From: Chloroflexota bacterium | GTDB taxonomy: Bacteria; Chloroflexota; Anaerolineae; Anaerolineales; Anaerolineaceae | Length of the DNA: 64,000 nucleotides | Assembly (NCBI GenBank): GCA_029561345.1 | Contig: JAKQJC010000020.1 | Span: 1-64,000, forward strand | Direction: 5' to 3' | Shown: in pieces, positions 1-10,625 of the stretch | Layout of the letters: each line of letters starts with the position of its first letter | How positions within the stretch are numbered: position 1 is the first letter of the stretch | Translations under genes and position numbers: made by a program | The notes under the pieces: model-generated | The model's database searches: none | What the model saw: only the letters and a program-made list of their open reading frames with translations | What the model was told of the DNA's origin: nothing

Positions 1-77
1 ATGTGCTTTTCTTCTTTCAGGACTTCAAGCACAATTGCCGCTTTTTGTTCTGCTGTAAAATGTCGTCTTTTTGCCAT
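1..77 (-). CDS. IS3-family transposase OrfA-like, 5' end only (partial)
   Basis: Reading leftward from an ATG at 77, 25 codons stay open to the window edge: MAKRRHFTAEQKAAIVLEVL and then KEEKH. The pattern of a basic start, an F-T-x-E-x-K stretch and a helical I-V-x-E-x-L segment is the usual opening of the helix-turn-helix OrfA of IS3-family elements, which binds the inverted repeats and partners OrfB by frameshifting. Only the first quarter or so of such a protein is visible, so the group within IS3 cannot be named. It lies in the same direction as the regulator fragment at 134-304 and begins just inside the point where that protein stops resembling its family. Another HTH-containing transposase family is possible. 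Confidence 0.6.
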   Translation of the reverse strand, partial: MAKRRHFTAEQKAAIVLEVLKEEKH

Positions 78-140
78 GGTGTCTCCATTTTACACCTTGT
101 TTTCGCCTTTTTTTGTGTCCAGTTTTTCTTATCCACTATA
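1..140 (-). mobile_element. Left-over end of an IS3-like insertion sequence
   Basis: The partial transposase start (1-77) is preceded on the minus strand by a short AT-rich stretch containing CTGGACAC (115-122, read on minus), a sequence often seen in IS3-family terminal repeats. The XRE-type protein coming from the right keeps family-like sequence up to about residue 54 (position 143) and then turns into random-looking Lys/Gln-rich residues. The element boundary is therefore placed between about 122 and 143. The other end and any target-site duplication are outside the window. Confidence 0.5.
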
Positions 141-304
141 AAGGTTGAAAGCGTGATGTTTCTTTCAGACCGTTCAACTGAACCAATGTATGTTCTGTGA
201 AGTTGGCAAATATCAGCCAATTCTTCTTGCGATATGCCAAGTTGATGTCGAAAATATCGCAAGTTCTGAGCTAAGATATCAATTAGTGGAGATTTTGGAG
301 TCAT
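134..304 (-). pseudogene. XRE-family helix-turn-helix regulator, truncated by the insertion sequence
   Basis: From ATG 304 leftward the first 54 residues form a clean XRE/Cro-type HTH: an opening LAQNLRYFRHQLGISQEELA, then a recognition-helix region ending in Y-I-G-S-V-E-R-S-E-R-N-I-T-L. Such domains bind operator DNA and often control restriction-modification or other accessory genes. After residue 54 the reading frame continues to about position 17, but the residues are translated insertion-sequence DNA rather than helix 5 and the rest of the domain. The gene has therefore lost its C-terminal part, or that part lies beyond the insertion sequence. The region is visibly more AT-rich than the genes to the right, in line with accessory DNA. 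Confidence 0.65.
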
Positions 305-582
305 GGTTTCAGCTTTCTTTCAATAGGATATTAATGTCATGATGTCAACAAGTCTACAGACTATAGGTAGCATTTTTTTTGACTCGTTTGTAAAGTATCT
401 CGGGATGGAAAATGGTGGAAATCAAGAAAGAAAATGAAGTAATTTCGTTTATCCTGAACACAGGGGTGGTTAATAAATTGTTTCTCAAATAGGTGAGATG
501 AACAAAGATATTATTATCCATTCCATTCCCGGTCAAAAAGACAAGAACATTAACCATGCCTTCTGAAAAGTTCTTTATCCAG

Positions 583-607
583 AGGCGCATGGATATGCGC
601 CTTTTTT
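583..607 (+). terminator. Perfect intrinsic terminator
   Basis: AGGCGCAT (583-590) and ATGCGCCT (595-602) form an 8-bp perfect stem with a GGAT loop, followed directly by six T. No plus-strand gene ends just upstream, so it may shield the kinase from upstream transcription or be left from a lost gene. Confidence 0.75.
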
Positions 608-632
608 CATGCTCCGAGTCCCCTCAAACGTG

Positions 633-638
633 TATAAT
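633..638 (+). promoter_or_regulatory. Candidate -10 box for the kinase gene
   Basis: TATAAT sits about 60 nt before the kinase start at 701, between the terminator and the gene. No good -35 match is visible at the expected distance, so this is a partial promoter call. Confidence 0.4.
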
Positions 639-700
639 AAGCATAAGCAACACATTTCCACCCTTAAGCACCCATGCAGCAACGGGACGAGGAGGCTGCC

Positions 701-3676
701 ATGACACCTCTGCAAGCTGGCCAGATGGTCGGCCCTTATCAAATCATCAATCAAATTGGCCTGGGGGGCATGGCCACGGTTTACCGCGCCTATCACCCTG
801 AAATGGACCGCTATGTGGCCATCAAGGTGCTTTCCTACCAGTTCGCCATGAGCGAGGAATTCCTCGGGCGTTTCAAGCAGGAGGCCCGTGTCATTGCCCG
901 CCTCGAACACCCCCATATCCTGCCAGTTTACGATGTGGGCGAAAGCAACGGCCTGCCCTACCTGGTGATGCGCTACATGGATGCCGGCACCCTCTCAGAC
1001 CGCATGAAAACCGGCCCGCTGACCCTCGACGAGGTGGACCGCTGGTTCACCCAGTTTGCCGACGCCCTGGGCTACGCCCACGAGCGCGGCGTGATCCACC
1101 GCGATATCAAGCCCTCCAACGCCCTGCTCGATTCGCACGGCAACCTTTTCCTCACCGATTTTGGCATTGCCAAGCTGCTCGAAGGCTCTTCCAAGTTCAC
1201 CGCCACCGGCGCCATCACCGGCACCCCCTCCTATATGAGCCCTGAGCAGGCCACCGGCGAAAAAGTGGACCAGCGCTCCGATATCTTCTCGCTGGGCATT
1301 GTGCTCTATGAAATGCTGGCCGGACAGGTGCCGTTCAACGCTGAAACCCCGCTGGCCGTGATCATCCGCCTGGTGCAGGAGCCCCTGCCGCCGCCTTCGA
1401 TAATAAACCCGCACATCCCGCCGCCGCTGGAACGCGTGGTGCTGAAAGCGCTGTCCAAAAACCCCGCTGACCGCTATCCCACCGTGCGCCTCTTTGCCGA
1501 AGCCTGGGTGCATGCCCTGGCTGAGGTGCGCGCCGCCCACACCGATCTCTCCTTTGTCTCCAAGCCGGTGGCGCCGCAGTCGGCCCCGCCGCGCAACACG
1601 CCCCTGCCAGGGCCGCACCCCACCCCGCCGCCCGCCGTGCCGGCGCAAACACCCCACCCCACTCCGCCGCCAGCCGTGCCGCCCCGCGCCGAAGCGCGTC
1701 CGGTCACCCTGCCGCCCACCCTGCCCCCGGAACCCGCTGTTCCTGTGCCCTCTGCGGTCAAACCGCGCGCCAGCCGCACTCCCCTGTTTATCGGCGGCGG
1801 CCTGCTGCTGGTGTGTATCATCGGCGCCATCGTCGTCGGGATCATGCTGAACAATGCGGGCAAACCTGCCCAGGGCCTGGCGCGTTTCATCCCTTCCATT
1901 AATACTCCGGCGGGCTGGACTTATTACCCGGCCGCCAATCACATCACCGGCGTGGCGGCCAACGGCGAAGAAATTCTGGCGCTGGGTCACGGCGGCCTGG
2001 CTCTGTGGAGCCCGCCCTACAAGGAAGCGCGCCTGCTGAACATGACCAACGGACTGCCCGGGCAGGTTGCCCTGGCTGCCCTGCCCCTGGCCGATGACCT
2101 GTGGGTGGGCACCGAGAACGGCCTGCTGCGTCTTAACGCCAAAGGCGGGACCGTTTACCATTTTGACCAGGGCCTCGACAGCCCCTATATTACCAGTCTG
2201 GCTTTTTACCATGACGTGGTCTGGGCCGGCACTGCGTATGCCGGTGAGGACGGCAAGGGCCTGCAGAGCTTCAACGGCACCCGCTGGAACAGACTGGAGG
2301 GCTTTCCTTCCACCTACGATGAATACCCCGACACCCTGAGCTGCAACGTGCACGCCCTGCTAGCTGACCGCGAAGACAACCTGTGGGTGGGCACCGAAAG
2401 CGGCCTGGGCCGCTTTGACGGCGCAACCTGGACCCTCTATTCCATTGACAACGGCCTGCCCATGGATAACATCACCTCACTCAGCCTGGCCGCCGACGGC
2501 GCCCTGCTGGTGGGCACCGAAGCCGGGCCGGCCGTCTTCAACGGCGACGCCTTCGACCCCCTGCCCGGTTACGGTGAACAGGCTGCCGGGCCGCTTTCCG
2601 GTTTCATCCAGACCTCAGACGGGCATTTCTGGATGGCTGCCGACAATATGCTGCTCGAGATGAATCCCGAAGACGGCAGCTGGCAGCCTTACAGCATGGA
2701 AACCACCGGCCTGCCTGCCGAAGGCCCCTACCGCAGCCTGGCCGTGGACGCCCAGGGCAGGGTGCTCACAGGCACCCCTTACGGAGTGATGGCTTATGAG
2801 AAGGGCGCCTTCAGCATGATTGCCATCCCCAACCTGCCTTCGGTCACCAGCGCCCGCATCATCCTGCCTTCTCCTGACCGCCAGAGCCTGATCTTTGCCC
2901 GCTATTACGATGTTCAGGCCAGCCGGCTGAACCGCCAGAATAAAACCTGGGAAAATGCCGCCTTCCCCATCTGCTGCCCCTTCATCATGCACTGGGCTGC
3001 CGACGGCGCCATCTGGGCGGTCAGCTGGGACGGCGCCTGGGTCAGCAAAGACGGCGAAATTCGCACTTACACCACCGCCGACGGCCTGCCCTCCAACATG
3101 GTGCTGGCCGTCACCAGCGCGCCGGATGGCACCGTTTACCTGGCCACTGATAAGGGCCTGGTCAGCTTTGACGGCAGCAGCTTTACCCCTGTTGAAGGCG
3201 GGCCGGAAGAAGCTGCGCTGCTCTTCGCCAGTTCTGACGGCGCCCTGTGGGCCAGCAAGGGGCAGCTCTGGCGGCGCGGCCCGGAAGGTGAATGGACGGT
3301 GTTTGAAGCAGGCAGTCCCTTTGGTGAATCTTTCCTCCAGGTGAACGCCCTGGCCGAAGCGCCCGACGGCAGCCTGTGGGCAGCCACCAACAACAGCGGC
3401 CTGTGGCGCTACTTTAACGGCGAATGGACGGCTTTCCCCGCCCCGCGCGATGATTACGGTGCGGAGTCCGTTCTTATCACGGTGGCTGCCGCCCCCGACG
3501 GCAGCATCTGGACCGCGGGCAATGACAACGGCGCCGCGCGCATCTACAAGAATGAATGGACGTTTTACAGCACCAAAAACGGCCTGCCCGCCGATGCCAT
3601 CATCGCCATCCATGCCAGCCCTGATGGGGTGATCTGGTTTGCTTCCGAGGGCAGCATCGCCAGCTTCAAGCCATAA
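701..3676 (+). CDS. Membrane Ser/Thr protein kinase with extracellular Reg_prop beta-propeller sensor
   Basis: Hanks-type kinase of about 991 residues. Near the N-terminus are the Gly-rich loop GLGGMATVYRA, the lysine motif VAIK, the catalytic HRDIKPSN, DFG and a GTPSYMSPE activation segment, so it should phosphorylate Ser/Thr. A Pro-rich linker (about residues 290-360) leads to one membrane segment (LFIGGGLLLVCIIGAIVVGI). Roughly 600 outer residues carry repeated 'GLP..xI.xL..ApDGxxWxGTxxGL..FdG' units, the two-component-regulator propeller repeat, likely a ligand-sensing propeller. The usual PASTA domains are absent. The start at 701 is chosen because AGGAGG lies at 690-695, five nt upstream. 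An ATG at 674 in frame has no such site. The P-loop kinase gene begins 20 nt after the stop. Confidence 0.9.
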   Translation: MTPLQAGQMVGPYQIINQIGLGGMATVYRAYHPEMDRYVAIKVLSYQFAMSEEFLGRFKQEARVIARLEHPHILPVYDVGESNGLPYLVMRYMDAGTLSDRMKTGPLTLDEVDRWFTQFADALGYAHERGVIHRDIKPSNALLDSHGNLFLTDFGIAKLLEGSSKFTATGAITGTPSYMSPEQATGEKVDQRSDIFSLGIVLYEMLAGQVPFNAETPLAVIIRLVQEPLPPPSIINPHIPPPLERVVLKALSKNPADRYPTVRLFAEAWVHALAEVRAAHTDLSFVSKPVAPQSAPPRNTPLPGPHPTPPPAVPAQTPHPTPPPAVPPRAEARPVTLPPTLPPEPAVPVPSAVKPRASRTPLFIGGGLLLVCIIGAIVVGIMLNNAGKPAQGLARFIPSINTPAGWTYYPAANHITGVAANGEEILALGHGGLALWSPPYKEARLLNMTNGLPGQVALAALPLADDLWVGTENGLLRLNAKGGTVYHFDQGLDSPYITSLAFYHDVVWAGTAYAGEDGKGLQSFNGTRWNRLEGFPSTYDEYPDTLSCNVHALLADREDNLWVGTESGLGRFDGATWTLYSIDNGLPMDNITSLSLAADGALLVGTEAGPAVFNGDAFDPLPGYGEQAAGPLSGFIQTSDGHFWMAADNMLLEMNPEDGSWQPYSMETTGLPAEGPYRSLAVDAQGRVLTGTPYGVMAYEKGAFSMIAIPNLPSVTSARIILPSPDRQSLIFARYYDVQASRLNRQNKTWENAAFPICCPFIMHWAADGAIWAVSWDGAWVSKDGEIRTYTTADGLPSNMVLAVTSAPDGTVYLATDKGLVSFDGSSFTPVEGGPEEAALLFASSDGALWASKGQLWRRGPEGEWTVFEAGSPFGESFLQVNALAEAPDGSLWAATNNSGLWRYFNGEWTAFPAPRDDYGAESVLITVAAAPDGSIWTAGNDNGAARIYKNEWTFYSTKNGLPADAIIAIHASPDGVIWFASEGSIASFKP

Positions 3677-3696
3677 TCACCGCCTGCCGGAATAAA

Positions 3697-4278
3697 ATGA
3701 TTCCAAGCCATCCCCCGCTGCTGCTGGTGATCACCGGCCGGCCCTGCACCGGCAAAAGCACCCTGGCCAAAAGCATCGCCGCCAGCCTCAACCTGCCCCT
3801 GCTGGCCAAAGATGACATCAAGGAACGCCTGTTTGACCAACTCGGCGCCCGCGACCGCGCATGGTCGCGAAAATTGGGGGCGGCCACCTTTGATTTGATG
3901 TTTTACTTTATGGAGCTGCAGCTTTCCGCCGGTCACAGCCTGGCCACCGAAGCGCCCTTTTACCCCCGTTTTCACCCCGAAAAATTCAGGCAGATGCAGC
4001 AGCGCTGCCCCTACCAGCCCTTTGTCATCGAACTGGTCACGGAAAGCGAAACCCTCATCCAGCGCTTCACCCGGCGCAGCGCCTCAGGCGAACGTCACCC
4101 CGGACACATGGATCTGACGAATATACCGGAATTTGAAGCCCTCTGCCGGGGAGAAAATGAACTGCCCCTGGATCTGGGCGGTGGCCGCATTGAAGTGGAT
4201 ACCAGCGATTTCAGCCGCGTGGATCCGGCAGCCCTGGCGGCTGCCATTCGCGCGGCCTGCCCGCAGATCAGCGCCTAA
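3697..4278 (+). CDS. P-loop ATP-binding protein (AAA_33/zeta-toxin-like small kinase)
   Basis: The 193-residue protein opens with a Walker A motif GRPCTGKST inside the sequence LLVITGRPCTGKSTLAKSIA, followed by the KDDIKERLF segment typical of small nucleotide or sugar kinases of the AAA_33 and gluconate-kinase-like groups. The length fits a single P-loop domain with lid. The substrate cannot be read from the sequence. It follows the propeller kinase by 20 nt on the same strand and may share its transcript. Its stop overlaps the stop of the convergent NUDIX gene by a few bases. Confidence 0.75.
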   Translation: MIPSHPPLLLVITGRPCTGKSTLAKSIAASLNLPLLAKDDIKERLFDQLGARDRAWSRKLGAATFDLMFYFMELQLSAGHSLATEAPFYPRFHPEKFRQMQQRCPYQPFVIELVTESETLIQRFTRRSASGERHPGHMDLTNIPEFEALCRGENELPLDLGGGRIEVDTSDFSRVDPAALAAAIRAACPQISA

Positions 4279-4715
4279 GCCTCGTCAAAATGCGCCGCAG
4301 CGGTGCGCTCCTCTGCCGGCGCTTCCAGCAGATAGCGGGCCAAAGCCGCCGGCCGCACCGGCAGGGCGGGTAAATCGGCCATCGCCACCCACACCGGCTG
4401 GAACGTAGCAGCCTTCGCGCCGCTGTTTTCTTTGCCGTGACCGCTCCCCAGGGTCCCGCCCGTCACCCGGGCCAGGTGAAAATACTGCATCTGGCCGCGG
4501 AATCGCACCGTGGCCGCCAGCCGTCCCACCTCAACCGCCAGCCCAAGCTCCTCCAGCACCTCACGCCTGACGGCCGCAGGGATGTCTTCGCCGGCCTCCA
4601 CCCCACCGCCCGGAAAGACATAATAGGTGCGTTCCGGAAAAATCCGCTTGATGAGGGCAATTTTGCCTTCCTGAATGATGATGGCCGCTGCGCGCACGCG
4701 CTGCACAGGCTCCAT
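4275..4715 (-). CDS. NUDIX hydrolase
   Basis: A 146-residue single-domain NUDIX protein. The box GGGVEAGEDIPAAVRREVLE followed by ELGL matches G-x5-E-x7-R-E-x2-E-E-x-G, which binds divalent metal and cleaves nucleoside diphosphates linked to another moiety. The N-terminal strand (RVRAAAIIIQEGKIALIKR) and 'YYVFPGGGVE' are typical of MutT-like housekeeping enzymes. Exact substrate is unknown. The gene converges on the P-loop kinase with overlapping stop codons. Upstream (right) lie about 200 nt and then the end of the beta-galactosidase gene, so it may have its own promoter or read through from there. Confidence 0.85.
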   Translation of the reverse strand: MEPVQRVRAAAIIIQEGKIALIKRIFPERTYYVFPGGGVEAGEDIPAAVRREVLEELGLAVEVGRLAATVRFRGQMQYFHLARVTGGTLGSGHGKENSGAKAATFQPVWVAMADLPALPVRPAALARYLLEAPAEERTAAAHFDEA

Positions 4716-4865
4716 TTTTCTGCCTCTCTTCCGTTTTGCCAGGCAAACGCCGCTGGCTGAGCCCCAGCCTTCGTGAAACGAAGGTCACCTGCCTCTGAGC
4801 GTCTTCCCTGCATCATCACAGCCATCCTCCCCATCTTCAATCACTCCCCGGGTCATCAAACAGAA

Positions 4866-4905
4866 GGGCGCACCCCCCGCCTCATGGCAGCGAAGGCGTG
4901 CGCCC
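4866..4905 (-). terminator. Probable terminator after the beta-galactosidase gene
   Basis: GGGCGCAC (4866-4873) pairs with GTGCGCCC (4898-4905), 28 nt beyond the lacZ stop on the minus strand. The following T tract is weak (CTTCTGTTTG), so termination strength is uncertain. Confidence 0.45.
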
Positions 4906-4933
4906 TGGTAAAAACCGGCTTGCCGGATTAAGT

Positions 4934-8056
<3,123 letters not shown>

Positions 8057-8101
8057 TCACAGCCTCTCAAAAAGCGTTGAAAGTAAATGGTGTGTTGCTG
8101 G

Positions 8102-8189
8102 TTTGACAATGCCGCATTAAATTCTTTCCGCGTTTGGCTGGCATAAACCTGAATTGCCAGGTGGGTGAGCTTAATGTGCCGCTGTCAAA
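8102..8189. repeat. Short inverted-repeat element, possible small relative of the TTTGACA repeat family
   Basis: TTTGACAATGCCGCATTAA (8102-8120) faces an imperfect inverted copy TTAATGTGCCGCTGTCAAA (8171-8189), with an inner hairpin CTGGCA/TGCCAG. The left end closely resembles the terminal repeat of the element at 51971-52157. Membership of that family is tentative because the G-rich core is missing. Confidence 0.35.
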
Positions 8190-8206
8190 TTTATTGCCAA
8201 TAAATA

Positions 8207-9001
8207 TTACAAGGAGCGGATCGTGCCGCTGCCTGTCACTTTCTGTATCATTTGCGGTTTCCCGCTGTAAAGCACCTCGCCGGCACCGGTGAGGTGAATA
8301 TCCAGATGTTCCGTCACAGCTGCCTTCACACGGCCTGAACCGCTCAAATTGATCACCAGGGTTTTCAGTTCCAGCCCCAGGGTATCCACGTTGCCCGCTC
8401 CGCTGAGGTGCAGACGGTGGCCGAGAGCCTTTCCGCTCAGGGTCATTTCTCCTGCGCCGCTCAGATGCGTATCGAGGCTTTCACTTTCAACCTGCCCGGC
8501 ACTCAGGCTGCCCGAACCCGAAAGGCTCACCTGCAGCGACCTGGCCTTCACCTGGTTCAGCCGCAGCCGGCCCGAACCGGTGATCTTGAGCATCAGGTTC
8601 GCAGCTTCGACCTGGTCGGCGGCAATTTCTCCTGATCCGCTGATTTTTAACTCAGCCAGTTCGCCTTGCACTGCCGGAGCAGCCAGCCGGCCTGAACCGG
8701 AAAGCCTGAGACCCTGCACGCGCGGCATGTGAATGAGATATTTGATCGGCTGACTGGACAAATACATCCAATTCCACCAGGCGAATGCCCACTCCCACCA
8801 CTGCACATCCAGCCCCAAAACCAGGTGTGAACCGCGCACCTCGCAGCGCAGTTGATCCAGCACCGCCTCATCGGCTTCAATATCCACCTGAAACGCCTGC
8901 GGGTCATCGGGGCTGCACAGAACAACTTCGGCTTCGCCGTGATATCCCAGCTCAACCTCCGTAAAAGGGCTCATTTTACGAATTTCCTGCCTGACCGCCA
9001 T
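8207..9001 (-). CDS. DUF2807-like protein (GIN/head domain, parallel beta-solenoid)
   Basis: The 264 residues are dominated by repeats of the form 'L.lsGSGrl....v.a..l.l.isGSG.i', the pattern of the DUF2807 'putative auto-transporter adhesin, head GIN domain'. The repeated G-S-G and G-A-G turns suggest a right-handed beta-solenoid from about residue 95 to the end. The first 90 residues form another beta-rich piece without a signal peptide, so location is unclear although relatives are often envelope proteins. GGAGG (9008-9012, minus) lies just before the start and a TATAAT -10 at 9031-9036. It sits between the acetyltransferase and lacZ on the same strand. Function is unknown. Confidence 0.7.
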   Translation of the reverse strand: MAVRQEIRKMSPFTEVELGYHGEAEVVLCSPDDPQAFQVDIEADEAVLDQLRCEVRGSHLVLGLDVQWWEWAFAWWNWMYLSSQPIKYLIHMPRVQGLRLSGSGRLAAPAVQGELAELKISGSGEIAADQVEAANLMLKITGSGRLRLNQVKARSLQVSLSGSGSLSAGQVESESLDTHLSGAGEMTLSGKALGHRLHLSGAGNVDTLGLELKTLVINLSGSGRVKAAVTEHLDIHLTGAGEVLYSGKPQMIQKVTGSGTIRSL

Positions 9002-9060
9002 CCTTATCCTCCGGGGATTTTCTTAGTTATATTATACAATTTTTATCCGGCTCAAACAAA

Positions 9061-9855
9061 TCATGCGGCCGTCCCGCGCACGGCGTCGCAGCGCTCGCAG
9101 ACTTCCCGCTGGCACAGCAGGGCCTGCGCATCAGCCGCCAGGGCCGCCTTCACCGCCTCCAGCACCGCCGCCATCGGCATCACCTGCACGGTGGCCAAGC
9201 CCAACCGGGCCGAGCGCACCGCCCCATCCAGGTGGGCAGCCAGGGCTTCAAAACCATCCGAACAGCCCGGAAAGCCCGGGCATTCGCGCACTCCCTCAGG
9301 CGTCAGCGCCCAGCGCACGAAGGACCGCCGTCCAGCCAGGGCCTCGCCCAGGTGAATGGTGGTGCTGGCGGTGTGGTTCACCCCCAGCAGCAAAACCAGC
9401 CCGCCTTCGGCTGCCAGGGCAGCCAGCGGGGCCAGCGGCTCCGCCGTGCTCTGTGCGGCCAGCGCCGCATCCACCCCCACCCCCGCAAAAGAGAGAATCG
9501 GGTGTGTCGAGCGGCTGGCCTGGGGGTGCTGACGCAGCATCTCTGGAAGAATCCCCATCAGCGGGTCGGCTGGCATATCCGGGGTAAAAAATTCCGCCAT
9601 GCGGTTCAAATCGTCGCCTGAACCATAAGCCAGACCGTTGTTTTCAGGCCCCAACGGCGGGATGACCATGGTTTTATAAGTGAAAGTGGGCATCATCATC
9701 CGCCCGCAGGTTTCCAATACAGCCGCCAGCAGCGTTTCGGCCCCGCCGTGCACCTCGCCAAAAGCGGAAAGAGAGGCATGCGCCACCACCGGCGCCCCGC
9801 GGTTCAAACCCAGGCTGCGCAATCCGCGCACAAGTTCACGATAACTTAAGGACAT
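9061..9855 (-). CDS. AAC(3)-family N-acetyltransferase-like protein
   Basis: A 264-residue protein with the signatures of the aminoglycoside 3-N-acetyltransferase fold (Antibiotic_NAT, YokD-like): PVVAHASLSAFGEVHGG near the N-terminus, MMPTFTYK, 'STHPILSFAGVG' and LLGVNHTASTTIHLGE. These segments shape the acetyl-CoA and substrate site. Family members include real AAC(3) resistance enzymes and many environmental proteins with other substrates, so resistance should not be assumed. A Cys-rich end (LLCQREVCERC) is unusual and could bind a metal. The start overlaps the end of the M23 peptidase gene by 10 nt, indicating co-translation. Confidence 0.8.
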   Translation of the reverse strand: MSLSYRELVRGLRSLGLNRGAPVVAHASLSAFGEVHGGAETLLAAVLETCGRMMMPTFTYKTMVIPPLGPENNGLAYGSGDDLNRMAEFFTPDMPADPLMGILPEMLRQHPQASRSTHPILSFAGVGVDAALAAQSTAEPLAPLAALAAEGGLVLLLGVNHTASTTIHLGEALAGRRSFVRWALTPEGVRECPGFPGCSDGFEALAAHLDGAVRSARLGLATVQVMPMAAVLEAVKAALAADAQALLCQREVCERCDAVRGTAA

Positions 9856-10550
9856 AATGGAATCACCTTCTCCTCTGTTGTATCTGCGTTTAATGGCAGG
9901 CCAAAGTAAGGCGATGGATCGAGGGTGTTGGCCTTTTCAAGTTCATTTCTATACTTTCCCTGGCCGTCATCCAGGACAATGCTGAAATGCAGGTGCACCC
10001 CCACCGGGTTGGCGGGGTCGCCCGAATAATTCCCCTGCAGGCCCAGCAGCGTGCCGGCTTCCACATATACTTCACGGCTGCCGGGTGGAAAGGCGGCGTC
10101 AATCAGGGAATGGCCCTGGGCATCCGCCATATGCGTGTAATAAGTCCAGATTTGCCGGCGCGGTTCCAGCGGATCTTGAGGGATGCGGATGATCAGGGAT
10201 GATTTCCAGCCGTCCTCGCGGGTCAGGTAGCCGCTGTAAGCCGCCACCACCGGCGTTTCGCCCGGTTGGGTTCCGCCAAAAAGGTCAAAGCCCTGGTGCT
10301 GGTGGCCAATTTTAAAGCTGTCACCCCACAGGTAGCCCATGTAACCGCTGCTGGGAATCAGAAAAGGGGCCCCTTCGCAGCGCGTGCCGCCGGTCAGCGC
10401 CCAATCGGGATGGGCCTGCGGGTTTACAATCCACTCGATCACCCGGCTGGAACGCGCTCCGGGCAAATCAAAACGGTGAAGGTAATAATAACCCCCAACC
10501 AGGCCCATGACCACAAACAGGCCGACCGCCAGCCAAAGGAAACGTCTCAT
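9846..10550 (-). CDS. M23 (LytM-like) metallopeptidase with N-terminal membrane anchor
   Basis: The 234-residue protein begins with a membrane helix (FLWLAVGLFVVMGLVGGYYY), followed by an extracytoplasmic M23 domain. Zinc-ligand motifs are GHQHQGFDLFG (H-x3-D), and HLHFSI near residue 200. 'YTHMAD' is the usual loop between them. Such enzymes cleave peptide crosslinks in cell wall or act as scaffolds; the substrate here is unknown, since Chloroflexota walls vary. The ATG at 10550 is preferred to a longer frame beginning at 10613 because a TATAAT box lies exactly 6 nt upstream (10557-10562) and the membrane helix follows directly. It overlaps the AAC(3)-like gene by 10 nt. Confidence 0.8.
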   Translation of the reverse strand: MRRFLWLAVGLFVVMGLVGGYYYLHRFDLPGARSSRVIEWIVNPQAHPDWALTGGTRCEGAPFLIPSSGYMGYLWGDSFKIGHQHQGFDLFGGTQPGETPVVAAYSGYLTREDGWKSSLIIRIPQDPLEPRRQIWTYYTHMADAQGHSLIDAAFPPGSREVYVEAGTLLGLQGNYSGDPANPVGVHLHFSIVLDDGQGKYRNELEKANTLDPSPYFGLPLNADTTEEKVIPLCP

Positions 10551-10556
10551 GCCGGA

Positions 10557-10562
10557 ATTATA
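10557..10562 (-). promoter_or_regulatory. -10 box giving a leaderless start for the M23 gene
   Basis: TATAAT on the minus strand ends 6 nt before ATG 10550. Transcription would begin at or next to the start codon. No ribosome-binding site is present. No clear -35 hexamer is visible. Confidence 0.5.
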
Positions 10563-10625
10563 CCGCGAAAAAGCGGCAGCCCGCCATTCCATCTTTCCAT
10601 TGTTGGCTGACAAAAATGTAAAGAG

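Larger units (their letters stand above)
305..700. other. AT-rich gene-poor stretch before the kinase
   Basis: No convincing gene. The left half (305-560) is AT-rich like the XRE fragment. A 78-codon minus-strand frame (354-590) has no family-like features and is taken as chance. The right half holds an intrinsic terminator (583-607) and the likely kinase promoter and leader. Confidence 0.5.

Noticed and set aside
354-590. 78-codon minus-strand frame in the AT-rich start
   Set aside because: No family pattern, poor start context, and its left part overlaps nothing conserved; AT-rich DNA gives such frames by chance.
995-2353. 452-codon minus-strand frame inside the kinase gene
   Set aside because: It is a GC-rich antisense shadow with His/Gly/Arg-biased residues; the plus frame has complete kinase motifs and propeller repeats.
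9061-9855. Aminoglycoside resistance determinant
   Set aside because: Family membership is clear, but environmental AAC(3)-fold proteins often have other substrates, and there is no mobile or resistance context here.
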